Of a stretch of 64,000 bases of DNA, positions 17,000-27,913 are shown piece by piece. This DNA comes from Flagellimonas abyssi. GTDB lineage: Bacteria; Bacteroidota; Bacteroidia; Flavobacteriales; Flavobacteriaceae. A program made the position numbers and the translations under genes. The stretch spans positions 62,001 to 126,000 of the forward strand of contig NZ_JAHZSV010000001.1 in NCBI RefSeq assembly GCF_019457905.1. Direction: 5' to 3'. The notes beneath the pieces are model-generated. The model did no database searches, had not been told where the DNA came from, and saw nothing but the letters and a program-made list of their open reading frames with translations. Numbering within the stretch: position 1 is the first letter of the stretch; each line of letters opens with the position of its first letter.

Positions 17000-19411
17000 C
17001 TAACGCAAAGACGGATACGATTTAGGGTTGGATTCATGCATAATTTGGTACACTTTCTCAAAAATATCCTCGGCATTGGGTTTGGAAAAATAATCCCCAT
17101 CAGAAGCATAAGCTGGCCTATGTTCCTTGGCCGATAACGTTTGTGGTGCACTGTCCAAATATTTGTAACCACCTTGCTTTTCGACCACTTCTTGCATCAA
17201 ATATGCCGAACACCCACCTGGAACATCTTCATCAATCACCAAAAAGCGATTGGTTTTCTGAAGACTTTTTACTACGTCATGGTCTAAATCAAAAGGAAGA
17301 AGTGATTGTGCATCGATAACCTCGGCATCAATGCCTACTTCCAATAAATCGTTTGCTACTTTTTCCACAATACGAAGTGTGGAACCGTATGATAAGAGTG
17401 TAATATCCGTTCCTTCTTTAAGGGTTTCCACCTTGCCAATTGGTGTGCAGAACTCTCCTAAATTGGCAGGTTTTTGCTCTTTTAGGCGATACCCGTTAAG
17501 GCTTTCTATGACCAAAGCTGGCTCGTCACTTTTCATAAGTGTATTGTAGAATCCCGCTGCCTGGGTCATATTCCTTGGTACTAAAATGTACATTCCTCTT
17601 AATAAATGCACCAATCCTCCCATAGGGGACCCGGAGTGCCAGATTCCTTCCAAGCGGTGCCCTCGTGTACGGACGATGAGCGGGGCTTTTTGCTTACCCA
17701 CGGTCCGGTACATCAAAGTGGCCAAATCATCGCTCAAAGTTTGAATTGCGTAAAGGATATAATCCAGATACTGTATTTCGGCTATGGGCCGTAATCCACG
17801 GAGTGCCATACCGATTCCTTGGCCTATTATAGATGTTTCACGAATTCCAGTATCGGCAATCCTTAGTTCGCCATACTTCTTTTGAAGGCCTTCCAGTCCT
17901 TGGTTTACATCGCCAATATTTCCAGTGTCCTCACCAAAAATAAGTGCCTCAGGATACTTGGAGAAAAGAGCGTCAAAATTGTCCCTCAAAATGATTCTTC
18001 CGTCGACTTCCTCGGTTTTTTCAGGATAAGAAGGTGCTACAGACTCTATTTTTGTGGCTTTGTTGCCCAGCTCATTGTAAAGATGCGAACTGTAATGGGG
18101 TTGGTTTTCTATCAAGAAGCCATCTATCCACTGCTGAAGCTGTTTTTTTTCCGTGGTAGATTCTCCCAAAAGGTAACGTAGTGCTTGTCTCGCCTTCGAT
18201 GCCAAGTCTTTTCTTAATGGCTCCTCTACTGCGATTAAATCATTCTTTAATTTATTGATGAAGGCTCTATTTGGGCTTTGTGCGGCTACTTTTTCTAATA
18301 GTTGCACCAATTCCTTTTTTGCGGTCAATTGTGGCTTCAAAAACTCGGACCAAGCTTCTTTTTTAGCGGAACGTACTTTGTGCTTTATGTCGCGCTCCAC
18401 CTTTTTGAGTTCATCTTCGGTACTTATACCATTCTCAATGATCCATTCCCTAAAGCGTTTGTTGCAATCATTTTTTCGTTCCCATTCCAAACGTTCGGAG
18501 GATTTATACCTTTCGTGCGACCCAGAGGTAGAGTGACCTTGGGGCTGGGTCAATTCCGTTACATGGACCAACACAGGTACATGACCTTCGCGGGCAATGT
18601 CCGAAGCGTTTTCAAAAGCATGTATCAAGGCGGTATAATCCCATCCCTTGACTTTTAAGATTTCAAAGCCATCATGTTCTTCATCACGCTGTAATCCACT
18701 CAAAGCTTCGGAAATGTCACCTTTGGTGGTATGGAACTCGGAGGGTACGGAGATTCCGTATTCATCATCCCAAATGCTTATTACCATGGGCACCTGCATT
18801 ACCCCAGCTGCATTCAGGGTTTCAAAAAAATGACCTTCGCTGGTACTTGCATTACCAATGGTTCCCCAAGCTACTTCATTTCCGTTTTTGGAGAAATTGG
18901 TCTGGTCGATACCTTCAACATGGCGATATATTTTTGAAGCTTGGGCCAAACCGAGCAAACGAGGCATTTGGCCTGCAGTACAGGAAATATCCGCGCTACT
19001 GTTCTTTTGTTCGGTCAGGTTTTTCCATGTTCCATCTTCATTTAGGCTATGGGTCACAAAATGCCCGCCCATTTGCCTTCCGGCACTCATAGGTTCCTTC
19101 TCCAGATCCGTTGTGGCATAAAGCCCATGAAAAAATGCTTTGGGGCTTAAGTAGCCCAAAGCCATCATAAAAGTTTGGTCACGATAATAACCGCTTCTAA
19201 AATCACCATCCTGGAATGCTCTTGCCATTGCAAGTTGGGGGAGCTCTTTGCCGTCTCCGAATATTCCAAACTTGGCTTTTCCCGAAAGTACTTCGCGACG
19301 TCCCAATAGACTACATTCCCTACTCATAACGGCAGTCTCGTAATCTTGAAGAATTTGAGATTTGAAATCGTCAAAAGAGATGTCGTTACTTGTGCTAGGT
19401 TTAGGTTTCAT
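17000..19411 (-). CDS. fused alpha/beta E1 component of a 2-oxoacid dehydrogenase
   Basis: An 803-residue thiamine-diphosphate enzyme in which the E1 alpha (about residues 1-330) and E1 beta (about 470-803) chains are one polypeptide. The alpha part contains WGTIGNASTSEGHFFETLN and the phosphorylation-loop-like HSTSGSHERY. The beta part contains IFGEDTGNIGDVNQG, ETSIIGQGIGMALRG and IVRTRGHRLEGIWHSGSPMG. Fused E1 proteins of this type in Bacteroidota are usually annotated as branched-chain 2-oxoisovalerate dehydrogenase; substrate preference cannot be read from the sequence. E2 and E3 are not in the window. It stands alone with its own upstream AT-rich region. Confidence 0.92.
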   Translation of the reverse strand: MKPKPSTSNDISFDDFKSQILQDYETAVMSRECSLLGRREVLSGKAKFGIFGDGKELPQLAMARAFQDGDFRSGYYRDQTFMMALGYLSPKAFFHGLYATTDLEKEPMSAGRQMGGHFVTHSLNEDGTWKNLTEQKNSSADISCTAGQMPRLLGLAQASKIYRHVEGIDQTNFSKNGNEVAWGTIGNASTSEGHFFETLNAAGVMQVPMVISIWDDEYGISVPSEFHTTKGDISEALSGLQRDEEHDGFEILKVKGWDYTALIHAFENASDIAREGHVPVLVHVTELTQPQGHSTSGSHERYKSSERLEWERKNDCNKRFREWIIENGISTEDELKKVERDIKHKVRSAKKEAWSEFLKPQLTAKKELVQLLEKVAAQSPNRAFINKLKNDLIAVEEPLRKDLASKARQALRYLLGESTTEKKQLQQWIDGFLIENQPHYSSHLYNELGNKATKIESVAPSYPEKTEEVDGRIILRDNFDALFSKYPEALIFGEDTGNIGDVNQGLEGLQKKYGELRIADTGIRETSIIGQGIGMALRGLRPIAEIQYLDYILYAIQTLSDDLATLMYRTVGKQKAPLIVRTRGHRLEGIWHSGSPMGGLVHLLRGMYILVPRNMTQAAGFYNTLMKSDEPALVIESLNGYRLKEQKPANLGEFCTPIGKVETLKEGTDITLLSYGSTLRIVEKVANDLLEVGIDAEVIDAQSLLPFDLDHDVVKSLQKTNRFLVIDEDVPGGCSAYLMQEVVEKQGGYKYLDSAPQTLSAKEHRPAYASDGDYFSKPNAEDIFEKVYQIMHESNPKSYPSLR

Positions 19412-19430
19412 GGAAATTTGAAGATTTATG

Positions 19431-19461
19431 CAAAACTATTAAAAATACATCAAAATAGCAA
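19431..19461 (-). promoter_or_regulatory. putative promoter of the E1 dehydrogenase gene
   Basis: On the minus strand a -7 element TAGTTTTG (19431-19438) lies 20 bp from a -33 TTG (19459-19461). The predicted start would give a leader of roughly 13 nt before the ATG at 19411. Confidence 0.45.
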
Positions 19462-19568
19462 CATCAAATCTTGTTAATAAAATGAGAATTTATCAAAATA
19501 AACGCAATAAAAATTAATTTATATTAATTATAGGTGATTTATTGTGTGTTGAATTATTGATTTGACAA

Positions 19569-22403
19569 TCAAAACCACTTTCGTGTAAACAAACCTGTTA
19601 AGGTTCTAGGACTAATGGTAACTATAAAACGAATACGCTCTCCATAGTTGTCCTGAGCTATTTCCCACCCCCGGTTGGAGTATACTGGAAAGTAGAGTTC
19701 AAAATAATCCGTCACTAAATTTAAGCGGATACCGGAATCGTAAACAAAACGAGGGTTGTCGCCTTTGTTCCTTAGGAACCCTAAGTCACCATACGCCTCG
19801 ACCCATCGCCAAATATTGGTGCTGGCGTTTGTTGTGGCGATCCAATCGTTTGCAAAAGGGTTTTCCAACTTTGATTTAAAGCCTCCCTCGGCAATAATAA
19901 CTTGTTGGCTGTATATGCCGGAATCTTCTGACCGACCCAGATAAGCAAGGTCGAACATATAATCCGTTGGTCTGTCCAATGCAAAACTGAAAAAATTGGA
20001 CTCTGTGTCGTTCCTTAAAAATTTACCTGCATAGAAACGTAGATTAAACTGGCGGTTGCTCTGAAAAAGCTTTCTGTATTCGAATTCAAAAGCAAGCTTT
20101 GTGAATTCGCTTGAATGTTGAGCATCTATGGACCAAAGGGAGTAGTTAAGGATGTTGTTGTCCACATCGGTATATCGAGCGTTCAAGACGCCATAGTCTG
20201 GGTCGGTATCCAACTCGCCAACAAGGCTCTCATCTATGCTCCTGTAAACACTGCGATACCTAAAAAGAAGGTTTTGTCTGCGATTGGAACGCAAGTCGTT
20301 CGGACGCCACCCAAAACTCACCGCTGGCGTAATTGTGGTAAATCGAGAGTTTTCCTGAAAGTGCGACGTTGAAGCAGAAAACGAATAATTGGTGACGTAA
20401 AGCCCGGTTTTCTTGTGGTATTTTCTATATCTAAAACCAACTTTCCCTACCATTGTTTTTTCTAGAAATGAATAAGTAGGGGAGATGTCATACTGGAATT
20501 GACGCTCTAAAAAGGTTTTGTTGTACAATCGTAATCCAGGTGTAATACCATCATAAAGGTTGAAGTTTGCAATGGGTACATAAAAAACCTGATTATAATA
20601 AGGGTCTTCGGTATCCTTAAAGAATTGAAACTTCAATTTTTTATTGCTGGACAGCCACCCGTTCAAGGTCTTCCAGTTATCACGTTGATTGAATTCCGGA
20701 ATTTTTTGGTCGTAATTAAGTACCAGTCTATCCTCACTTTTTCTAGGTATGGTAAAGGTTTTTGTACTATCAATATCCGAAAACCAATACTGCGATACCA
20801 CTGTATCATTTTCCAACCCAAAAACAGATATGGGAACATTGGTGCCCCTCTTGTTTTTTAGCGTGAAGGTGATAGAGTCCTCAGACTTTTGGATCTTTTT
20901 GATTTTGAAATCTATTTTCTTGTCCGTGGATACATATTCATCAAAAAACCAATCAACATCTTTGTCAGCATATTTTTCAATGGTTGTCCTAAAGTCAGTA
21001 GCACTAACCTGTTGCTTCTGTTTGTAATTTTTATAAAAGTCCAGCACTGTGCTATCAATCTCTTTTTTGCCCAAGTATGCAGACAAATATGACATCCCAA
21101 GCCCAGCTTTATAGCCATTGGCGATTTTTTCGTTGAACTTGATCAATGAATCGTTGGAGGTGGTCAGTGCTTGATCGATGTTTTTTCGTGCGGGCAACAT
21201 GCTGAACAAAGAGTATTGTTCGTTAAAATCCATTTGGGCGAGATGAAAGTTCTTAAGCCCCCAGATTCTGGACAGTTTTCCAATCAGTTTTTGATTGGGG
21301 TAATGTTCCTCCACAAATTTTATCATAAGATAATATCCAATGGCATCGTTCACCCATCGTTCTTTCCTTGGATTTAGATATAAGGATTCCTTCAGATAAT
21401 TTCGAATGGCCGTTTTTAAAAATTTCATTTCAAACTGGAATCGCTCCTCGTAAGGCCTTATAAAAGATGGAAGTTGGCTGATTCCGTACAGCGGTGACCT
21501 GTTGTAGTCATATTCGCTTACCAAAAGATTATCATGGGGGTATTCCCCAAGGTTCTCATAAAGAAACTGTGAAATATTGTTTATGGATATGCCCTGGGCT
21601 ATTTCTTCATATTTATTGGATTCGATATCGGTGGTGATATTAAGGTGGCCGGTGATGTGCTTGGTGAACCTTTCATCTATGGTCAGGATAATTTCACAAC
21701 TCTTTCTTTGGTCACCAAATAGCTGTACGTGTTTGCCCCCGGGGAAATTGGAAACAACGGACATACGATAATTAGAGGCAACATATAGCAGGTTCGGAAA
21801 AGTGAAGTTAATTCGTGTGTCGGTGATATCGGTATAGAGATCGTCCAGGTTCATATTATCGTAAAGTTCCCAGTCTCCATTTGTAAAAACTGCAGGGGTA
21901 AGGTACCAATCCTTTAAATTATACCCGTTGCCCGTATGCCCATATCCAGTAAACTTGGCATCCGGCAATTTAATGGTGTAGGTAAAAAATAGCTTAACAG
22001 ACTCTCCGGGTTTAAGGATTTCATTTAGGTTGACGGCAATGATATCCGTATTGCCGCGGCGTTTCCAATCCAAACCTGCATAATTGCTGTCAACAATAGA
22101 TTTTATAGTGGTTTTTCCGCGTTCCCTGTCCTTTGCCAAATGCAAGCTCCTATTGAATTCTTCACCAAATCTCTTTGCCAGTGCCGTGTTTTTGTTGGAG
22201 TACGCATGGTTCCAGTCGTTGAAATACAACGTGGAGAGCCCCTTTTGGGACTGATTCACATAGGTGAAGTGTTGTCGTATACGAATTTGATTGGTGGGTC
22301 CATCAAGTATGGCCACAATCTCATTTTGGTGTTGCGACCAAAGTTTGGGGCACACCATAATGATAAGCAGCGAAACGCTAAGTAAAGCTCGATGGATAAT
22401 CAA
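19569..22403 (-). CDS. M1-like pseudopeptidase fused to an outer-membrane beta-barrel
   Basis: A 944-residue exported protein (signal peptide about residues 1-23). Residues ~25-250 resemble the M1 N-terminal beta-domain (for example GYNLKDWYLTPAVFTNGDWELY) and ~265-480 the gluzincin catalytic domain (NLLVSEYDYNRS, then ERWVNDAIGYYLMIKF where active enzymes read WLNEGFA). The expected HExxH position, about residues 330-334, reads KTAIR, and the third-ligand NE is ND, so the zinc site is lost. From ~600 on, alternating aromatic strands end in a terminal Phe (LFTRKWF), as in outer-membrane barrels. The start is TTG at 22403. Function is unknown; a surface or periplasmic binding role is possible. 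Confidence 0.78.
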   Translation of the reverse strand: MIIHRALLSVSLLIIMVCPKLWSQHQNEIVAILDGPTNQIRIRQHFTYVNQSQKGLSTLYFNDWNHAYSNKNTALAKRFGEEFNRSLHLAKDRERGKTTIKSIVDSNYAGLDWKRRGNTDIIAVNLNEILKPGESVKLFFTYTIKLPDAKFTGYGHTGNGYNLKDWYLTPAVFTNGDWELYDNMNLDDLYTDITDTRINFTFPNLLYVASNYRMSVVSNFPGGKHVQLFGDQRKSCEIILTIDERFTKHITGHLNITTDIESNKYEEIAQGISINNISQFLYENLGEYPHDNLLVSEYDYNRSPLYGISQLPSFIRPYEERFQFEMKFLKTAIRNYLKESLYLNPRKERWVNDAIGYYLMIKFVEEHYPNQKLIGKLSRIWGLKNFHLAQMDFNEQYSLFSMLPARKNIDQALTTSNDSLIKFNEKIANGYKAGLGMSYLSAYLGKKEIDSTVLDFYKNYKQKQQVSATDFRTTIEKYADKDVDWFFDEYVSTDKKIDFKIKKIQKSEDSITFTLKNKRGTNVPISVFGLENDTVVSQYWFSDIDSTKTFTIPRKSEDRLVLNYDQKIPEFNQRDNWKTLNGWLSSNKKLKFQFFKDTEDPYYNQVFYVPIANFNLYDGITPGLRLYNKTFLERQFQYDISPTYSFLEKTMVGKVGFRYRKYHKKTGLYVTNYSFSASTSHFQENSRFTTITPAVSFGWRPNDLRSNRRQNLLFRYRSVYRSIDESLVGELDTDPDYGVLNARYTDVDNNILNYSLWSIDAQHSSEFTKLAFEFEYRKLFQSNRQFNLRFYAGKFLRNDTESNFFSFALDRPTDYMFDLAYLGRSEDSGIYSQQVIIAEGGFKSKLENPFANDWIATTNASTNIWRWVEAYGDLGFLRNKGDNPRFVYDSGIRLNLVTDYFELYFPVYSNRGWEIAQDNYGERIRFIVTISPRTLTGLFTRKWF

Positions 22404-22413
22404 TGTAGTAGGC

Positions 22414-23106
22414 TTAAAAATTTGGACTCAATGTTCTGCCTTTGTAGAAAGCGTCTATAATTTCAACAACCTCATCTTCTGTGTCTACTAATTTGATCAA
22501 ATCTAGGTCTTTTGGACTAATGTTACCGGCTTCGACCAACGTATTTTTGATCCAATCCAAAAGCCCCTTCCAAAATTCGGTACCAACAAGTATAATAGGG
22601 AATGTATGTATTTTGTGGGTTTGGATAAGAGTTAGTGCTTCAAAGAATTCATCCAATGTGCCGAACCCTCCCGGCATTACGACAAAACCTTGCGAATACT
22701 TCACAAACATCACTTTCCGTACAAAAAAGTAATCAAAGTCAAGGCTCTTATCATCATCAATGTAGGGATTGTCATGCTGTTCAAATGGTAAGTCAATGTT
22801 CAGCCCAACGGAAGTTCCACCTGCTAAGCTGGCACCTTTGTTACCAGCTTCCATAATTCCGGGACCTCCACCGGTGATTACCCCATAACCCGCCTCGGCG
22901 ATTTTTTGGGATATTTTTACCGCTAAATCATAATAATCATGTCCTTCACGTACCCTTGCCGACCCAAAAATGGAGACACAGGGGCCTATTCTGCTCATTT
23001 TTTCAAATCCATTGACAAACTCGCCCATAATTTTGAATATGGCCCATGAGTCGTTTGTCTTTATCTCATTCCATCCCTTGGAATGTTGTTCTCTTCGCAT
23101 ATGCAT
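22414..23106 (-). CDS. LOG family (TIGR00730) protein
   Basis: A 230-residue Rossmann-fold protein with both LOG signatures, GGGPGIMEAGNKGA and MPGGFGTLDEFFE. Homologues hydrolyse nucleoside 5'-monophosphates to base and ribose 5-phosphate; some activate cytokinins and others act as PpnN-like nucleotidases. The start is 9 bp from the uvrA stop, so it is probably the second gene of a uvrA operon. The catalytic Arg/Glu pair of the PGGxGTxxE motif is intact. Confidence 0.92.
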   Translation of the reverse strand: MHMRREQHSKGWNEIKTNDSWAIFKIMGEFVNGFEKMSRIGPCVSIFGSARVREGHDYYDLAVKISQKIAEAGYGVITGGGPGIMEAGNKGASLAGGTSVGLNIDLPFEQHDNPYIDDDKSLDFDYFFVRKVMFVKYSQGFVVMPGGFGTLDEFFEALTLIQTHKIHTFPIILVGTEFWKGLLDWIKNTLVEAGNISPKDLDLIKLVDTEDEVVEIIDAFYKGRTLSPNF

Positions 23107-23115
23107 AACTTTTAT

Positions 23116-25977
23116 TTAAACTGCTCGTGCAATTTTTTGTTTTGTGTTTTCCAATTCTTTCTTTAAAAATTTGGCGGTGTAACTTTTCTTGTCCTTGGCC
23201 ACTTCTTCGGGAGTTCCTGTAGCAACAACTTTTCCGCCGCCTCGTCCACCTTCGTAACCAATATCGATGATGTAGTCCATCATTTTAATGACATCCATAT
23301 TGTGTTCTATGACCAAAATGGTATTGCCCTTGTCCACTAAACGGTCGAGTACGTCCATAAGTACTCTAATGTCTTCAAAATGCAAGCCTGTTGTTGGTTC
23401 GTCGAGGATGTAAAAGGTGTTTCCGGTATCTCTTTTGGAGAGTTCTGTTGCCAATTTCACCCGTTGGGCCTCTCCACCAGAGAGGGTGGTGGATTGTTGC
23501 CCTAATGATATATAACCCAAACCTACATCTTTTATTGTTTTAAGTTTACGATGAATTTTTGGAATATTCTCAAAGAAATCCACAGCTTCGTTGATGGTCA
23601 TTTCCAAAACATCGGCAATCGATTTGCCCTTGTAACGGATTTCCAAGGTTTCCCTGTTGAACCTTTTACCATTACAGGTTTCACATTCCACGTACACATC
23701 GGGCAAAAAGTTCATTTCAATGACTTTAAGGCCGCCACCTTGGCAAGTTTCGCATCGTCCCCCTGCCACATTAAAGCTAAAACGACCGGGTTTATAACCA
23801 CGAATGGTAGCTTCGGTAGTTTTGGAGAACAAGGAACGTATTTCACTAAAAACGCCAGTATAGGTGGCTGGATTTGAACGTGGCGTTCGGCCAATCGGGG
23901 ATTGGTTGATGTCGATTACCTTGTCAATATGCTCCAGTCCCTTTATCTTTTTATAGGGCATTGGTTTCTTAACGCCGTTAAAGTAATGGGCGTTCATAAT
24001 AGGGTAGAGGGTCTCATTCACTAAAGTGGATTTGCCACTACCCGAAACACCTGTGACACCGATTAATTTTCCCAAAGGAAAATCCACCGTCACGTTTTTA
24101 AGATTGTTACCGGTACAGCCAGAGAGCGTAATTTTTTTACCCGTTCCCTTTCGCCTCTCTTTCGGGACGGGGATTTCCAGTTCCCCTGTGATGTATTTTG
24201 CGGTCAAGGTTTGTTGGTTCACCAAATCCTTGGGACTTCCTTCGGAAATAATCTTGCCACCGTGCTTGCCCGCCTTGGGGCCGATATCTATCACATGGTC
24301 CGCGCACTCGATCATATCACGGTCGTGTTCTACCACAATTACGGAATTTCCAATATCTCGCAGTGCTTCCAAGGAATGAATCAAACGTTCGTTGTCGCGT
24401 TGGTGTAAGCCAATACTAGGTTCGTCTAAGATATAGAGGACACCTACCAATTGAGAACCAATCTGTGTAGCCAGTCGAATACGTTGCGCTTCACCACCTG
24501 ACAATGATTTGGAGCTTCGGTTCAATGATAGATAGTCCAGCCCCACATCCAACAAAAACCCGACACGGGCTTTGATCTCTTTTATGATTTCTTCGGCAAT
24601 CTTTTTCTGATTGCCTTCCAACGAACCTTCCAAATGCATGAAGAAAGCAGCAAGCTCGGCAATATCCATTCGGGCCAGTTCGGCAATGTTCTTACCGTCT
24701 ATCTTAAAATAGAGGGACTCTTTTCGCAATCGTGAGCCTTCGCAAGCAGGACACTCCACTTTATCCATGTAATCTTTGGCCCATCTTTTTATGGAAGTGG
24801 AGTTGGCTTCTTCGTACTGGGTTTTGATGAAGTTGGAAATGCCTTCGTAATCAATTCTATACTGTCTTTTTACGCCCAGACTTTTGGAATCGACCTCAAA
24901 ACTTTCTTTGCCGCCGTTCAAAATAACGTTCATGGCTTCTTCCGGAATCTTTTCAATGGCATCCGTCAAATCAAAATTATAGCGCTGCGCAATGGTTTCC
25001 AGTTGTTTGAAGGCCCAAGATTTTTTGTATTCGCCCAAGGGGGCAAGTCCACCAGATTTAATGGATATTTTTTTGTTGGGAATGATTTTATTCTCGTTAA
25101 CCTGGTACACGTGGCCCAATCCACTACATTCCGGACACATTCCTTTCGGAGAGTTGAAGGAAAACGTGTTTGGCTCAGGAGTAGGATAGGAGATGCCCGA
25201 TGATGGACACATTAAATCCCTGCTGAAATACCGGGGAACGGTTTCGCCCTCTTCCAAAATCATCAGAACATTGTCCCCACTGTACATGGCCGTATTGATG
25301 GTTTCGCTCAAGCGTTTATGGAAATCTTCGCTATCGACGACCTTCAAACGATCGATTACAATCTCAATATCGTGGGTTTTGTATCGGTCTACCTTCATCC
25401 CTTTGGTGATGTCGGTAATCTCACCATCTACCCGAACTTTTACAAACCCTTGCTTGGCAATTTGCTCGAACAATTCACGGTAATGTCCCTTACGTGACTT
25501 AATTACGGGGGCAAGCACATTGATCTTCTTGTCCTTGTACGATTCAATGATCAAATCTTTGATCTGCTCATCGCTGTAGCTCACCATTTTTTCGCCCGTA
25601 TTATAACTGTAGGCGTCGCCAGCACGAGCGAACAGCAATCTTAAAAAGTCGTAAACCTCCGTAATGGTGCCCACGGTAGATCGAGGGGATTTTGAAGTGG
25701 TCTTCTGTTCTATGGCGATTACAGGTGAAAGACCATCTATTTTATCCACATCGGGTCGTTCCAAACCGCCCAAAAATTGTCTGGCGTAGGCCGAGAAGGT
25801 TTCGATGTACCTGCGTTGGCCTTCGGCATAAATGGTATCAAAGGCCAAAGAGGATTTACCACTGCCCGAAAGTCCGGTAATGACCACAAGCTTTTCTCGT
25901 GGAATTGTAACATCTATATTTTTAAGATTATGGACCCTTGCGCCCTTAACCTCAATATGTTCTTCGTAATTGATCAT
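23116..25977 (-). CDS. uvrA: excinuclease ABC subunit A
   Basis: A 953-residue DNA-damage sensor with two ABC ATPase modules. The first Walker A is GLSGSGKSS and the second GVSGSGKST. Two signature motifs [13 protein letters not shown] and [13 protein letters not shown] are present. The zinc fingers are seen as [11 protein letters not shown] (after LMCPSSG), CPACEGSRL and [27 protein letters not shown]. Length and domain order match the family. A -7-like TACATTTG (25994-26001) precedes it closely. The LOG gene follows. The uvrD-type helicase of the same pathway is at 7.5 kb. Confidence 0.98.
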   Translation of the reverse strand: MINYEEHIEVKGARVHNLKNIDVTIPREKLVVITGLSGSGKSSLAFDTIYAEGQRRYIETFSAYARQFLGGLERPDVDKIDGLSPVIAIEQKTTSKSPRSTVGTITEVYDFLRLLFARAGDAYSYNTGEKMVSYSDEQIKDLIIESYKDKKINVLAPVIKSRKGHYRELFEQIAKQGFVKVRVDGEITDITKGMKVDRYKTHDIEIVIDRLKVVDSEDFHKRLSETINTAMYSGDNVLMILEEGETVPRYFSRDLMCPSSGISYPTPEPNTFSFNSPKGMCPECSGLGHVYQVNENKIIPNKKISIKSGGLAPLGEYKKSWAFKQLETIAQRYNFDLTDAIEKIPEEAMNVILNGGKESFEVDSKSLGVKRQYRIDYEGISNFIKTQYEEANSTSIKRWAKDYMDKVECPACEGSRLRKESLYFKIDGKNIAELARMDIAELAAFFMHLEGSLEGNQKKIAEEIIKEIKARVGFLLDVGLDYLSLNRSSKSLSGGEAQRIRLATQIGSQLVGVLYILDEPSIGLHQRDNERLIHSLEALRDIGNSVIVVEHDRDMIECADHVIDIGPKAGKHGGKIISEGSPKDLVNQQTLTAKYITGELEIPVPKERRKGTGKKITLSGCTGNNLKNVTVDFPLGKLIGVTGVSGSGKSTLVNETLYPIMNAHYFNGVKKPMPYKKIKGLEHIDKVIDINQSPIGRTPRSNPATYTGVFSEIRSLFSKTTEATIRGYKPGRFSFNVAGGRCETCQGGGLKVIEMNFLPDVYVECETCNGKRFNRETLEIRYKGKSIADVLEMTINEAVDFFENIPKIHRKLKTIKDVGLGYISLGQQSTTLSGGEAQRVKLATELSKRDTGNTFYILDEPTTGLHFEDIRVLMDVLDRLVDKGNTILVIEHNMDVIKMMDYIIDIGYEGGRGGGKVVATGTPEEVAKDKKSYTAKFLKKELENTKQKIARAV

Positions 25978-25993
25978 AAATCATAGCAAACCT

Positions 25994-26001
25994 CAAATGT
26001 A
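25994..26001 (-). promoter_or_regulatory. -7 element TACATTTG of uvrA
   Basis: On the minus strand this octamer fits TAnnTTTG exactly, 16 bp upstream of the uvrA ATG. The matching -33 element is not obvious. Confidence 0.4.
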
Positions 26002-26081
26002 GCGATTTGGGATTTAAAAAGGAAGTAGCCTTTTGGTTTCGTTTTTGTTAACGAAAGATGTTTAAAGTACCATGCTTTCCA

Positions 26082-27830
26082 TCAAATGATGAGGCGGACG
26101 CCTCCGAGCTCCTGCAAAGGGTATGGGAATTTATCGCTGGGGCTTCCAATAAACATAAAATTGATGGGGATATTCCATTTTTCGGAGAGTTCTTTTATTT
26201 TTTTGGGTGTAAATTCTCCTTTCAATTGAATGTATTCGATTTTAATTTCGGGATATTCCCTATCCAGTACTTTTAAATCAGATATAAAGCTGTCGGTGGC
26301 CTGTTCTCCTTCCGGAAAAATAGATACGATTTTTAATTTGCGGGTATGCTCGTTGTTTCGGATATACAGCAGCACTTTGTTGAGAGCGGCCACATCATCT
26401 TTCTTGGTAAAATAGACAAACTCTTGGTCGTTGATGTGGTCGATTACCCGATTGATACCTCGATAGGATTTTACCAAAAACCGGTTGATGGGGTCAAGAA
26501 AATACCGAATCAAACGTAATAACAATTTTAACAGGGCCGTCCTATTGAGCATTACCAAAACCAGGGCTATGGTCGGAACAAAATATTCCATAAACACAAC
26601 CAAATAGTCAGGGTTCAAAAGAATATTTCCCACTAAAGCCGTAATAACCGCAGCAATGGCAACAAGCAAGGACAACCAACCAGAGCGTTCAGGTCGTGGC
26701 AGGTTTTTTCGCCTTACTTTAAGCAAAATATTACCAATACCAAAAAGTGCCATTACGGACAAAAAGGCTATGGTATATACACCGGCCAAAGCTTCCAAGT
26801 CACCTTCGGTAATCAATAGAATGGAAACACAAAGCATAAAAAACACGATGGCAATCCGGTAGGTGCTTCCGTTCTTGTTACGCTTTAATAAAAATGGGGG
26901 CAGGATTCTATCCAAAGTGATACGCTCCACCAGACCGGACACGCCCACAAAAGAGGTAAGTACGGCCCCGCTCAAAACCAGTACGGCATCCACAGAAACC
27001 AAGAAGGATAACCAAGAACCACTTACTTGGTTGCCCATTATGGATAGCAATGCTTCACTATTGGACTCTATATCTGAAATAGGTAGAACGGCCAGCGCCA
27101 AAAAGGCAATCAAGGGATTAAAAATGGTGACCACCACCCACATATTGCGCAAGGTTTTGGGAAACACGCCTTTTTTCTGCTCTTCAACAAAGTTAGCAGA
27201 GCTTTCGAACCCGCTTATGCCCAACATGGCCGCAGAAAACCCAAAGAACAGAGCCATGGGCAACGCACCGTGCTTTACGGGCAGTGCGTTGTTGTCGGCA
27301 AATACATCCAAGCCATGTTCGAAAAGATAGATGCCCGCGAATGAGGATAATAAAACCAAAGAAGCCAAATGGAAAATAAAAATGGCAATGGCCACTTTGG
27401 AAGATTCGCCAATACCGATGATAACCAGTCCCATAAATAAGGCCAATAGGCCTATGGTGGCCAAAATCACGGGCAGTTGTGGCACAATGTTCTTTAAATA
27501 AGCCATGGCCTCATTGGCGGAGATTACCGCGGTGGCCATATACGATAATAAGGTCAAGGACGCAGCCAAAGATGCCATTCCCTTGCTGGTGGTGTTCAAC
27601 AGGGCGTTGTAGGCCCCTCCGTTCATAGGTAGTGCCCCGACTACTTCGCCGTAAATTTTCCGAAATAAAAAGAGAACAACACCAACGATCAACAAGGAAA
27701 TCCATGCATATTGGCCTGCGTGCAAAACGGCCAAAGCGGATACGTAAAGACAAGAAGAACTGATGTCGTTACCACTGATGGAAGTTGAAGCCAACTCCCC
27801 GAGCTTTGCTCTTATTTTTCGTGGTTCCAT
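26082..27830 (-). CDS. APC-superfamily amino acid permease with cytoplasmic C-terminal domain
   Basis: A 582-residue transporter with about 12 hydrophobic helices in residues 30-430. The unwound-helix segment reads STSISGNDISSSCLYVSALAV, and GFSAAMLGISGFESSANFVEE is typical of the APC family. After the last helix a soluble domain of about 130 residues (LRLIRYFLDPINRFLVK onward, with LKIVSIFPEGEQATDS and FMFIGSPSDKFPYPL) resembles universal-stress-protein-like domains fused to some APC carriers. The substrate is unknown. It is divergent from the small Tudor-like gene at 27914. Confidence 0.87.
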   Translation of the reverse strand: MEPRKIRAKLGELASTSISGNDISSSCLYVSALAVLHAGQYAWISLLIVGVVLFLFRKIYGEVVGALPMNGGAYNALLNTTSKGMASLAASLTLLSYMATAVISANEAMAYLKNIVPQLPVILATIGLLALFMGLVIIGIGESSKVAIAIFIFHLASLVLLSSFAGIYLFEHGLDVFADNNALPVKHGALPMALFFGFSAAMLGISGFESSANFVEEQKKGVFPKTLRNMWVVVTIFNPLIAFLALAVLPISDIESNSEALLSIMGNQVSGSWLSFLVSVDAVLVLSGAVLTSFVGVSGLVERITLDRILPPFLLKRNKNGSTYRIAIVFFMLCVSILLITEGDLEALAGVYTIAFLSVMALFGIGNILLKVRRKNLPRPERSGWLSLLVAIAAVITALVGNILLNPDYLVVFMEYFVPTIALVLVMLNRTALLKLLLRLIRYFLDPINRFLVKSYRGINRVIDHINDQEFVYFTKKDDVAALNKVLLYIRNNEHTRKLKIVSIFPEGEQATDSFISDLKVLDREYPEIKIEYIQLKGEFTPKKIKELSEKWNIPINFMFIGSPSDKFPYPLQELGGVRLII

Positions 27831-27860
27831 GAATACTGGTTTAAAAAACCGACAACGAAG

Positions 27861-27891
27861 TTAGGGCTTACAACCAAAAAATCTAAATTTG
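27861..27891 (+). promoter_or_regulatory. putative promoter of the Tudor-like gene
   Basis: The -7 element TAAATTTG (27884-27891) has a -33-like GTTAGG start 19 bp upstream (27861-27864). The ATG lies 22 bp downstream at 27914. Confidence 0.45.
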
Positions 27892-27913
27892 AGAACAGAA
27901 AACAAATACAATT

